This document shows, piece by piece, positions 1 through 5,074 of a stretch of DNA of 5,078 nucleotides (the stretch's first letter is position 1; every line of letters starts with the position of its first letter). This stretch comes from an uncultured Clostridium sp. GTDB lineage: Bacteria > Bacillota > Clostridia > TANB77 > CAG-508. Under the pieces are notes generated by a model. It made no database searches. It saw only the letters and a program-made list of their open reading frames with translations, and was not told where the DNA came from. Location: contig CATLUC010000106.1 in assembly GCA_950059165.1 (NCBI GenBank), positions 1-5,078 on the forward strand. Reading direction: 5' to 3'. The position numbers were made by a program, and so were the translations under genes.

Positions 1-1075
1 CTTTTAATATCTTTATAGTATCTTTTTCAGATGGCTCATTAACATTAACAGGACTAAATCTTCTTTCTAATGCTGCATCTTTTTCTATATATTTTCTATA
101 CTCATTTAGTGTTGTTGCTCCAACTAATTGAATTTCTCCCCTTGCTAACAATGGCTTTAAAATATTTGCTGCATCAATTGCTCCCTCTGCTGCTCCTGCT
201 CCTACAATAGTATGCATTTCGTCAATAAACAGAATAATATCACCTGCTTTTTTAACTTCTGCCAATGCTTTTTTTATTCTTTCTTCAAAATCACCTCTAT
301 ATTTAGCCCCTGCTACCATACTTGAAATATCTATACTTACAACCCTTTTGTCTTTTAGGATTTCTGGCACATCTCCTGCACAAATCTTTTGAGCCAATCC
401 CTCTACTACAGCTGTTTTACCTACCCCTGGTTCACCAATTAAACACGGATTATTTTTAGTTCTTCTTGATAAAATTTGAATTACTCTTTCAATTTCTTCT
501 TTTCTTCCTATAATTGGGTCTAATTTACCCTCTAATGCTTTTTTAGTTAGGTCTTCTCCAAATTGGTTTAATGTAGTAGTTTGATTATAACTTCCGTTTT
601 TTCTTTGTGAGGTTTCCTTTTTTTCTTCTCCTTGTAGGTCTTCACCTTCATTTATTACCTTGATAATTTCATTATATAATCTTGGAATGTTAACATCTAA
701 TTCTAATAAAATTCTAGCTGCAATACAATCTCCCTCTCTTAAAATTCCAATTAATAAATGTTCTGTTCCAATATAGCTATATCCTAATTTTCTAGCTTCA
801 ATAAAAGCATTTTCAATAACACGTTTTGTTCTAGGTGTAAATCCTAAAGTTTCTGTTATAGGTTCGTCTTGTCCAATCAATTCTATGATTTTGTCTAAAA
901 CATTTTCTGATGTAATATCTTGATTTCCTAAAACTTTAGAAGCTACTCCACTTCCTTCTTTACTTAACCCATATAAAATGTGTTCTGTTCCTATATAATT
1001 GTGCCCTAATTCGATTGCTGCCTCATTGGCAAGTTCTACTGCCTTTTTGGCTCTATTTGTAAATTTATAAGTCAT
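1..1075 (-). CDS. clpC: ClpC, Hsp100/AAA+ unfoldase subunit of the ClpCP protease (N-terminal part, runs off the left edge)
   Basis: The 358 codons present begin MTYKFTNRAKKAVELA. Two Clp_N repeats cover about residues 1-75 and 80-145, each with the conserved YIGTEH sequence (27-32 and 101-106). A variable linker (about 142-170) leads into the first AAA+ module: DPIIGR, Walker A GEPGVGKT at 214-221, pore loop KYRGDFEER near 258-266, Walker B ILFIDE at 281-286, sensor-1 GATT at 319-322 and the arginine-finger region LERRF at 336-340. The second AAA+ module and the ClpP-binding loop lie outside the window; family members are about 810-830 residues. ClpC hexamers unfold substrates, including phosphoarginine-marked proteins, and feed them to ClpP in the cytosol. 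The ATG has an AAAGGAG site at a normal distance (about 1083-1089). It is the fourth gene of the ctsR operon, but a 272-bp gap with a large palindrome separates it from mcsB. The identification is very secure. Confidence 0.97.
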   Translation of the reverse strand, partial: MTYKFTNRAKKAVELANEAAIELGHNYIGTEHILYGLSKEGSGVASKVLGNQDITSENVLDKIIELIGQDEPITETLGFTPRTKRVIENAFIEARKLGYSYIGTEHLLIGILREGDCIAARILLELDVNIPRLYNEIIKVINEGEDLQGEEKKETSQRKNGSYNQTTTLNQFGEDLTKKALEGKLDPIIGRKEEIERVIQILSRRTKNNPCLIGEPGVGKTAVVEGLAQKICAGDVPEILKDKRVVSIDISSMVAGAKYRGDFEERIKKALAEVKKAGDIILFIDEMHTIVGAGAAEGAIDAANILKPLLARGEIQLVGATTLNEYRKYIEKDAALERRFSPVNVNEPSEKDTIKILK

Positions 1076-1155
1076 TTTTTAACTCCTTTCGTTTTCTTAT
1101 AAGTATTTATATTCACAGCTAAATTTTGTTATTGCTTATATATGCTGTTAATTGT

Positions 1156-1329
1156 AACAAAATATAAAAATTAGAAAAAAAGCGAATGGAAAGTAATTTT
1201 TGCTAGAACTTCTTAATTGATTTTATGGAAAATGTTCGCGCTTGTCGTGAAAGGGTGCCATAAAATCAATTTAGAAGTTATGCTAAAATTAGCTTGACCT
1301 AAGTGTTTTGATAATTTTTATATTTTGTT
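1156..1329. repeat. 174-bp imperfect palindrome filling the mcsB-clpC gap (MITE-like element or large RNA hairpin)
   Basis: The outer arms are perfect 18-bp inverted repeats: aacaaaatataaaaatta at 1156-1173 and taatttttatattttgtt at 1312-1329. The inner arms pair 1207-1228 with 1258-1279, matching at 21 of 22 positions (14 bp, one mismatch at 1214/1272, 7 bp). Between them, taatttt (1194-1200) pairs with aaaatta (1285-1291), and the rest of the middle is poorly matched. The 29-nt apex (1229-1257) is the G/C-richest part of the gap and contains ttcgcgcttgtcgtg. There is no ORF and no clean target-site duplication. The structure could be a decayed miniature inverted-repeat transposable element, or a transcribed hairpin affecting clpC expression or processing. 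What it is remains an inference; the repeat arms are directly visible. Confidence 0.75.
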
Positions 1330-1347
1330 GCATTATAAGATTTTTTA

Positions 1348-2361
1348 TTAGTTATTGTTTATTATTTGCTTTACAACCTCTGCCCTTTTTATATCTCTTT
1401 CTATTGCCTCATACTGTTCACCCACATATTTTTGCAAATTAGCTGGTTTTGTATAAAGATACAGCTTTTGAACCTGCAAATCTGTCACTTCTTTCAAAAT
1501 CCCCAAATCTGTACCTAATTTAATATTAGACAAAAGTTCCCTTGTTTCTTCTGATGATATTTTTTTACAATTACTTAAAATACCATAGCTTCTATATATC
1601 AAATCCTCTAAAGCAATATCATCTTTTGCTAAAATCTTCCTTGCCTCTCTTTCTTGTTTAATAACCTTTTCTACAATCACATACAAATTTTGGATAATCT
1701 CTTGTTCTGTCATTCCCAAAGTCTGTTTATTAGAAATTTGATACATATCACCTGTACTTTCTGTATTCTCGCCATAAACCCCTCTAATATTAACACCAAA
1801 ACTATTGATTGCCTCTAACACCCTTTTTGTATTTTTTGTTTTAGAAAGTGCTGGCAAATGTACCATAACAGAAGCTCTTAAGCCTGTTCCAACATTGTTT
1901 GGACATGATGTTAAATATCCATATTTTTTACTAACTGCATATCCTAAAGCTTCTCCAATTTTTTTATCAATTTCAACTGCCAAATTTAAAGTATTATCTA
2001 AATCTAACCCACAATTAAATACTTGTAGCTCAATATGATCCTCATTTCCTATCATAACACAAATATTTTCTTCATCATTTATTAAAATACTTCCAGTTTC
2101 ATTTTTATGCAAAACAAACTCTGGACTAATTAAATTTTTCTCAACTAAGCTCATTTTAGTAATATCATCCATGTCTTTTAACCTAAAGAACTTCAAGCCA
2201 TATCCAATACCATACAAACTTTCTTTTATTTTATTTTCTAAAGCTTTTATTTCTTCTTCATTACTTAAATTAAATTTAAAATCATGTAAATTTCTAGCAA
2301 GCCTAATTCTTGTACTCTTAGCTACATCTGAATTTTCACTACTTTGCAAATACCAATTCAT
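1348..2361 (-). CDS. mcsB: McsB, protein-arginine kinase
   Basis: The product has 337 residues; the Bacillus enzyme is about 360, so this is a normal clostridial size. McsB is related to phosphagen (creatine/arginine) kinases but phosphorylates arginines in proteins, marking them for ClpC. Visible motifs in order: the ATP-binding STRIRLARN at 16-24; GNEDHIELQ at 105-113 (equivalent of the family EDH motif); the catalytic-loop motif SCPNNVGTGLRAS at 152-164 with Cys153; RGVYGE at 193-198; and YQISNKQTLG at 207-216. Near the C-terminus, RDIKRA (322-327) matches the RDxxRA element linked to phosphoarginine binding and allosteric activation in the family. All key motifs are intact, so it should be active. 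The ATG has an AAGGAG site about 7 nt upstream (2368-2373). It lies 63 nt after mcsA, which encodes its activator. Confidence 0.97.
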   Translation of the reverse strand: MNWYLQSSENSDVAKSTRIRLARNLHDFKFNLSNEEEIKALENKIKESLYGIGYGLKFFRLKDMDDITKMSLVEKNLISPEFVLHKNETGSILINDEENICVMIGNEDHIELQVFNCGLDLDNTLNLAVEIDKKIGEALGYAVSKKYGYLTSCPNNVGTGLRASVMVHLPALSKTKNTKRVLEAINSFGVNIRGVYGENTESTGDMYQISNKQTLGMTEQEIIQNLYVIVEKVIKQEREARKILAKDDIALEDLIYRSYGILSNCKKISSEETRELLSNIKLGTDLGILKEVTDLQVQKLYLYTKPANLQKYVGEQYEAIERDIKRAEVVKQIINNN

Positions 2362-2382
2362 TTATTTACTCCTTCCATTTAG

Positions 2383-2426
2383 AATTTGGGTAGGATTTGG
2401 GGACGGCCCCAAAATCCTATCAAATT
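2383..2426 (-). repeat. Strong G/C-rich hairpin spanning the mcsA stop codon and the mcsA-mcsB gap
   Basis: On the plus strand, taggatttgggg (2391-2402) pairs with ccccaaaatccta (2407-2419) with one bulged base, closed by the 4-nt loop acgg. An outer 6-bp stem, aatttg (2383-2388) with caaatt (2421-2426), extends it into the mcsA stop codon (2425-2427). The GGGG/CCCC core stands out in this A/T-rich sequence. In the minus-strand transcript no U-run follows, so it is not a typical intrinsic terminator. It ends about 10 nt before the mcsB ribosome binding site. Possible roles are transcript stabilisation or processing, or a REP-like repeat; the GGGGACGG core resembles short palindromes found with REP-associated tyrosine transposases, but that link is inference. 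Confidence 0.7.
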
Positions 2427-2991
2427 ATCCTTCTTGTTTTTTTATTTCATCTCTTATTTTTGCTGCATCCTCATATCTTTCTTCTTTTATAGCTTGTTTT
2501 AATTTTTCCTGCAATTCTTGCATTTTATTGTTTATTGTATTTTTTTGTATTTCTTCCTTATTTGTGACTTTTACATTTTCCTTGTTTTCCATTTTTTGTT
2601 GTATTTTATTGTCAATTATCTTTCCAACACGCCCTGTGTGCTTATTTGCTCCTTGTATTCTTCTAATAATTGGGTCTAGCCTTTCTTCAAATACACTGTA
2701 ACAATTTCCACATCCTAATTTTCCTGTATTTCTTATGTCTTCAAAAGTATATCCACAATTATCACATTTTAATGCTTTAATCTCATTTAATAATGGCATA
2801 AATTCTGGTGTTGCAAAATCTTCCATAAACTCCCCAAAAAAACTAGAAAAATCAATTGGCATACTAAAATCCATATTTATACCTAGTTTTTTACTACATT
2901 CTTCACATAGATTTAAGTCTTTTTTTCTACCATTTATATTTTCTGAATACCTTACATTTGCATCTCTTTTACCACAATTATCACATAACAT
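2425..2991 (-). CDS. mcsA: McsA, zinc-finger activator of the McsB arginine kinase
   Basis: Starting at the ATG whose codon ends at 2991, the product is 188 residues, close to the roughly 185 of Bacillus McsA. That start has a perfect AGGAGG 7 nt upstream; an in-frame ATG 19 codons earlier (3048) lies in a hairpin arm and has no such site. The protein opens MLCDNCGKR and has two four-cysteine zinc modules: C3/C6/C29/C32 and C76/C79/C94/C97. The segment LDPIIRRIQGANKHTGRVGK (105-124) resembles the conserved region after the second finger. A charged linker leads to a C-terminal UVR-type helical hairpin (about 155-188, MQELQEKLKQAIKEERYEDAAKIRDEI). By family knowledge McsA binds and stimulates McsB and helps release CtsR from DNA. 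It is co-oriented between ctsR and mcsB. Confidence 0.96.
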   Translation of the reverse strand: MLCDNCGKRDANVRYSENINGRKKDLNLCEECSKKLGINMDFSMPIDFSSFFGEFMEDFATPEFMPLLNEIKALKCDNCGYTFEDIRNTGKLGCGNCYSVFEERLDPIIRRIQGANKHTGRVGKIIDNKIQQKMENKENVKVTNKEEIQKNTINNKMQELQEKLKQAIKEERYEDAAKIRDEIKKQEG

Positions 2992-2998
2992 TTTAATT

Positions 2999-3004
2999 CC
3001 TCCT
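2999..3004 (-). promoter_or_regulatory. mcsA ribosome binding site (AGGAGG), decides the start
   Basis: cctcct on the plus strand reads AGGAGG in the transcript and lies 7 nt from the ATG at 2991. It favours the 188-residue start over the in-frame ATG 57 nt upstream. The arm of the preceding inverted repeat (3009) ends only 4 nt before it. Confidence 0.85.
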
Positions 3005-3008
3005 TTTT

Positions 3009-3049
3009 GATGATGTTTATAATTTGTTATATTAACACAAAACATCATC
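3009..3049 (-). repeat. Inverted repeat / hairpin just upstream of the mcsA ribosome binding site
   Basis: The arms gatgatgttt (3009-3018) and aaacatcatc (3040-3049) are perfect 10-bp inverted repeats. Inside, tgtta (3025-3029) and taaca (3033-3037) can form a second small stem with a 3-nt loop. It fills about half of the 89-nt ctsR-mcsA gap. No U-run follows in the transcript, where the AGGAGG of mcsA comes next, so termination is unlikely. A role in mRNA processing, 5'-end protection or translation of mcsA is plausible but unproven. Confidence 0.6.
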
Positions 3050-3080
3050 TTTTTATTTTGTGACTTTGTTTATAAAATTA

Positions 3081-3518
3081 TCATTCTAAATTAAGTAACA
3101 TGTTTTTGAAAATCCTTGCTCTTACTTTATCTTTTGTGTCTTTCTCTAATTGCAAAACATTGTCACTTGTTGCTACTTTCAATAATTTAGCCTCTTTTTC
3201 CTCTAATATATCATATGTTAAAAAGTCACTAATTAATATATCTACTTCATTTGAAGTTATTTCATTTCCTATGTTATTTATAATATGCATGATGTAGTCT
3301 GCTTTTGTGTTACTTACTTTTTTTATTGTGATATGTCCACCTCTTCTACTTTCTACATAATAGCCTTGAGATGGTTTAAATCTAGTTGCTATAACATAGT
3401 TAATTTGTGATGGCACACAATTAAACTGCTCTGCTAATTCGTTTCTTTGTATTTCTATACTACCTTCTTCATCAAATAATTCTTTAATAAATTCTTCTAT
3501 TATATCTGACATTCTCAT
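3081..3518 (-). CDS. ctsR: CtsR, class III stress-gene repressor
   Basis: From the ATG at 3518 the product is 145 residues, beginning MRMSDIIEEFIKELF; Bacillus CtsR is about 154. The frame stays open upstream to a TTG at 3596, but that adds 26 unrelated residues, whereas the chosen ATG has AAGGAG 10 nt upstream and aligns with the family N-terminus. The winged helix-turn-helix includes RNELAEQFNCVPSQINYVI (25-43) and TRF (45-47), followed by the wing VESRRGGHITI (55-65). The C-terminal helical dimer domain ends KVRARIFKNMLLNLE, as in the family. CtsR dimers bind RGTCAAA heptad pairs, and two perfect sites flank its own promoter, indicating autoregulation. The wing is odd: Bacillus has KRGGGGYIRI, so this loop has lost two residues, including part of the glycine stretch implicated in heat sensing. 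R59 corresponds to the wing arginine targeted by McsB in Bacillus. Confidence 0.95.
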   Translation of the reverse strand: MRMSDIIEEFIKELFDEEGSIEIQRNELAEQFNCVPSQINYVIATRFKPSQGYYVESRRGGHITIKKVSNTKADYIMHIINNIGNEITSNEVDILISDFLTYDILEEKEAKLLKVATSDNVLQLEKDTKDKVRARIFKNMLLNLE

Positions 3519-3528
3519 TTTTTGTTCA

Positions 3529-3534
3529 CTCCTT
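3529..3534 (-). promoter_or_regulatory. ctsR ribosome binding site, decides the start
   Basis: ctcctt on the plus strand reads AAGGAG, with 10 nt between the core and the ATG at 3518. The alternative ATG two codons later (3512) would be 16 nt away, and the upstream TTG at 3596 has no site. This supports the 145-residue form. Confidence 0.75.
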
Positions 3535-3671
3535 CCCTTAATAATACATTTAATTTTTATCTGATTTTTTTCTGCAACTAAAAGCCAAAGATACAAGTTG
3601 AGATTATGCTAATATTAAGGCTTTCCAATTTGTTGTTATAAAAATATATAGATATTAAATGTGTTGTTGAC

Positions 3672-3688
3672 TTTGACTTTCTTTGACT
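3672..3688 (-). promoter_or_regulatory. CtsR operator 1, just downstream of the promoter start point
   Basis: The minus strand reads AGTCAAA-GAA-AGTCAAA, an exact match to the known CtsR consensus RGTCAAA-NAN-RGTCAAA. A third near-heptad, AGTCAAC (3666-3672), follows directly and shares one base. The site covers roughly +3 to +20 of the predicted transcript, where a bound dimer would block initiation. Confidence 0.93.
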
Positions 3689-3697
3689 TATAATGTT

Positions 3698-3725
3698 ATT
3701 ATACTCCTTATTGAATTTTTTTCAA
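3698..3725 (-). promoter_or_regulatory. Sigma-A-type promoter of the ctsR-mcsA-mcsB-clpC operon
   Basis: On the minus strand, -35 TTGAAA (3720-3725) and -10 TATAAT (3698-3703) are separated by 16 bp. The start point is predicted near 3690. CtsR operators lie on both sides, one immediately downstream and one just upstream of the -35, so this is very likely the repressed operon promoter. Confidence 0.85.
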
Positions 3726-3733
3726 TTACTTTT

Positions 3734-3750
3734 TTTGACTTTCTTTGACC
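3734..3750 (-). promoter_or_regulatory. CtsR operator 2, upstream of the -35 box
   Basis: The minus strand reads GGTCAAA-GAA-AGTCAAA, a second exact match to the CtsR heptad-pair consensus. Its centre is 62 bp from the centre of operator 1, about six helical turns, so both could be bound on the same DNA face. Confidence 0.92.
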
Positions 3751-3842
3751 TTTTTTGTATATATAATTCTGTTTTATTTAGCTTTACTTACTTTTTCTTT
3801 ATTTTTTACTATTTTTCTTATTGTTTCTTAATTATTTTATTA

Positions 3843-4043
3843 CTATGATTTTTGCTTATTGTCTTTTTGCTTATTATCTGTGATTTTTTGTAATTCTTCT
3901 GCTTTTTCCTTTTGCTCTGGCAAAGATACCCATGCAAAATAAGAAGATATAAATTCACCATACTTTGTTGCATCTTCACCCACTTCTGATACACCACATT
4001 CTACTTGTTTTTCTTTTTCTTCTTTTTTTATCTCTTTATTCAT
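3843..4043 (-). CDS. Small charged hypothetical protein upstream of ctsR
   Basis: The 66-residue product starts MNKEIKKEEKEKQVEC and is not recognised. It is rich in Lys and Glu at both ends, has a less charged middle (YGEFISSYFAWVSLP, about 28-42), and ends with a short repeat, DNKQK twice. There is no signal peptide, membrane segment or known motif. The ATG at 4043 has a GGAG (4056-4059) but with a long 12-nt spacing; an in-frame ATG at 4085 would give 80 residues but has only an A-run upstream. No clear promoter was found and no terminator follows before the ctsR promoter. The mixed-composition middle argues for a real coding region, but a chance ORF cannot be excluded. Confidence 0.5.
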   Translation of the reverse strand: MNKEIKKEEKEKQVECGVSEVGEDATKYGEFISSYFAWVSLPEQKEKAEELQKITDNKQKDNKQKS

Positions 4044-4055
4044 AAATAATGCACA

Positions 4056-4059
4056 CTCC
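4056..4059 (-). promoter_or_regulatory. Possible ribosome binding site of the small ORF, long spacing
   Basis: GGAG on the minus strand lies 12 nt from the ATG at 4043. The spacing is longer than ideal, so this is weak support for the 66-residue start over the 80-residue one, which has no purine-rich site other than an A-run. Confidence 0.4.
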
Positions 4060-4166
4060 AATTCTATTTTTATTGTTATGTGCATTTTTTTTTTATTTTA
4101 TTCAATTTTTAAAATTTTATTGGAAATTAGATATTAATAAAATAGATGATAAGCTAATTTGAATAA

Positions 4167-4202
4167 AAGCCTATTTTTTCTAATTACAGATGAATAGGCC
4201 TT
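4167..4202 (-). terminator. Intrinsic terminator of the coiled-coil gene, overlapping its stop codon
   Basis: In the transcript, AAGGCCUAUU (4202-4193) pairs with AAUAGGCUU (4175-4167): nine base pairs with one bulge, a 17-nt loop, then a short U-rich tail (UUUUAUU when counted from the last stem bases). The stem starts inside the TAA at 4201-4203. The plus strand also has T-runs after the stem, so it could act in both directions. It should insulate the operon region from the upstream gene. Confidence 0.7.
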
Positions 4203-4881
4203 ATTTTTTTATTTTTTGCTCTATTCCATAAATTTTGCAATTTTGCAAATCTATAATGTTTTTTCCTTTTTCGAATTTTTTCTCATGCTTATTTAATTTA
4301 TCTGTATGACTTATTAAAACTTCTAATATTAAATCTATTTTTTTGCCATGCTCAACTTCCATTCTTGTTACAGTATTTCCTACTTGTGTTAATTCTTTTT
4401 TCATTTCTTGTTGTTCTGCTATTATTCTTTCTTGCTCTTTTTTCATTTTCTTTTGTCCATTATCCATTATATTTAAAATTGCATAGATTTCTTCTTGATT
4501 GTCTTTTACTTCAGACATTTCATTATTTAACTTTTGTACATTGTCTTTTACTTCAGACATTTCGTTATTTAACTTTTGTACACTGTCTTCTAATTTTTCT
4601 ACACTCTTTTCTAGTCTTTGTATACAACCCTTCATACTCTCTTGCTCTTTTTTCATCTCTTGTTGCTCTTTTTTCATCTCTTGTTGCTCTTTTTTCATCT
4701 CTTGTTGTTCTTTTTTCATCTCTTGTTGCTCTTTCTTCATCTCTTGTTGTTCTTTATAAATTTTCATTAAAAGTTTATCTCTTTCTTCTTCTTTTTCTTT
4801 CATTTCTTGTTGTTCTTTCTTCATTATCTTTTGTTCTTCATAAATTTTTAATAAAAGTTTATCTCTTTCTTCTTGTTTCAT
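4201..4881 (-). CDS. Heptad-repeat coiled-coil protein of unknown function
   Basis: The product has 226 residues, is very rich in Lys, Glu, Gln and Met, and has no signal peptide or membrane segment, so it is probably cytosolic. Almost the whole length is predicted coiled coil. Residues 4-30 and 32-58 are a four-heptad duplication (both begin EERDKLL). Residues 44-78 are five exact copies of EQQEMKK followed by a degenerate sixth (79-85). Residues 101-128 are two exact copies of VQKLNNEMSEVKDN. The C-terminal part (about 165-226, with TRMEVEHGKKIDLILEVL) is not repetitive and resembles the tail of other Bacillota coiled-coil hypotheticals (pattern IExEHGxKLxxL); that resemblance is from memory. 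The ATG has AGGAGG 6 nt upstream (4888-4893) and a consensus promoter. It has its own terminator, so it is probably monocistronic. It may be a scaffold or oligomerisation protein; no function can be assigned. Confidence 0.85.
   Translation of the reverse strand: MKQEERDKLLLKIYEEQKIMKKEQQEMKEKEEERDKLLMKIYKEQQEMKKEQQEMKKEQQEMKKEQQEMKKEQQEMKKEQESMKGCIQRLEKSVEKLEDSVQKLNNEMSEVKDNVQKLNNEMSEVKDNQEEIYAILNIMDNGQKKMKKEQERIIAEQQEMKKELTQVGNTVTRMEVEHGKKIDLILEVLISHTDKLNKHEKKFEKGKNIIDLQNCKIYGIEQKIKK
4498..4581 (-). repeat. Two tandem 42-bp repeats encoding VQKLNNEMSEVKDN
   Basis: Residues 101-114 and 115-128 of the coiled-coil protein are identical, and the DNA copies are nearly identical. This indicates a recent in-frame duplication of two heptads within the gene. 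Confidence 0.9.
4648..4752 (-). repeat. Five tandem 21-bp repeats encoding EQQEMKK
   Basis: Five exact amino-acid heptads (residues 44-78) are encoded by 21-bp units that differ only at a few synonymous positions (gctc/gttc and ttttttc/tttcttc variants on the plus strand). A sixth, degenerate unit follows (EQESMKG, 4627-4647). Such an array is expected to change copy number by slippage or recombination while keeping frame. Confidence 0.9.
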
Positions 4882-4928
4882 TTTATCCCTCCTTTCTAAT
4901 ATAATAAAATTTTACTGCTAGCATCTAT

Positions 4929-4957
4929 ATTATATATTCATCAATTGTGTTTGTCAA
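4929..4957 (-). promoter_or_regulatory. Full-consensus sigma-A promoter of the coiled-coil gene
   Basis: On the minus strand, TTGACA (4952-4957), a 17-bp spacer and TATAAT (4929-4934) match the consensus at all twelve positions. The start point would be near 4922, giving a leader of about 40 nt before the ATG at 4881. No CtsR heptads are present here. Confidence 0.9.
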
Positions 4958-5047
4958 GAATTTTTCATCGTCTTTTTTCGACAATAGTTTCGTATAATAT
5001 TTAACTAAGAATTTTGCTTAAAAATTGGTTATTTTTCATATCGAGTG

Positions 5048-5074
5048 GGTATATCTACATAAGGCAGATATACC
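5048..5074. repeat. Perfect 9-bp hairpin at the right edge, role unknown
   Basis: ggtatatct (5048-5056) and agatatacc (5066-5074) pair perfectly around a 9-nt loop, acataaggc. On the plus strand it is followed by ttta before the window ends; on the minus strand no U-run follows. It might terminate a gene outside the window or be part of an intergenic repeat. The rest of 4958-5047 shows no gene. Confidence 0.5.

Larger units (their letters stand above)
3519..3690 (-). other. Long untranslated leader of the ctsR operon
   Basis: About 170 nt separate the predicted transcription start (near 3690) from the ctsR ATG. No convincing ORF with a ribosome binding site is seen. The ctsR site AAGGAG lies at 3529-3534. 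A weak long-range pairing, aaagcc (3581-3586) with ggcttt (3619-3624), is too short to call a riboswitch or attenuator. The first CtsR operator occupies the promoter-proximal end. Together with the promoter and the T-rich stretch to 3842, this accounts for the 324-bp gene-free region between ctsR and the small ORF. Confidence 0.5.

Noticed and set aside
1293..1299. GGTCAAG as a CtsR operator before clpC
   Set aside because: It is a single imperfect heptad; CtsR needs two heptads spaced by three bases, and no partner is present.
2171..2701. Long plus-strand ORF (176 codons) over mcsA/mcsB
   Set aside because: It is antisense to two well-supported genes, is Ser/Phe/Leu-rich as expected from the reverse of A/T-rich coding DNA, and has no ribosome binding site.
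3519..3596. N-terminal extension of CtsR to a TTG at 3596
   Set aside because: The extra 26 residues do not resemble CtsR, there is no ribosome binding site before the TTG, and AAGGAG lies before the ATG at 3518.
3581..3624. Possible attenuator or riboswitch in the ctsR leader
   Set aside because: Only a 6-bp pairing with a 32-nt loop is seen, with no terminator stem or recognisable aptamer.
4627..4758. 21-bp repeats considered as a CRISPR array
   Set aside because: The units are directly contiguous with no spacers and encode an in-frame heptad, so this is a coding tandem repeat.
4365..4904. Plus-strand ORFs with apparent hydrophobic repeats (179 and 86 codons)
   Set aside because: They are the reverse complement of the EQQEMKK repeat array; the Leu/Phe/Ser repeats are a by-product of the heptad codons, and no start signals are present.
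4993..4998. Plus-strand TATAAT as a promoter
   Set aside because: There is no acceptable -35 at 16-18 bp and no plus-strand gene downstream in the window.
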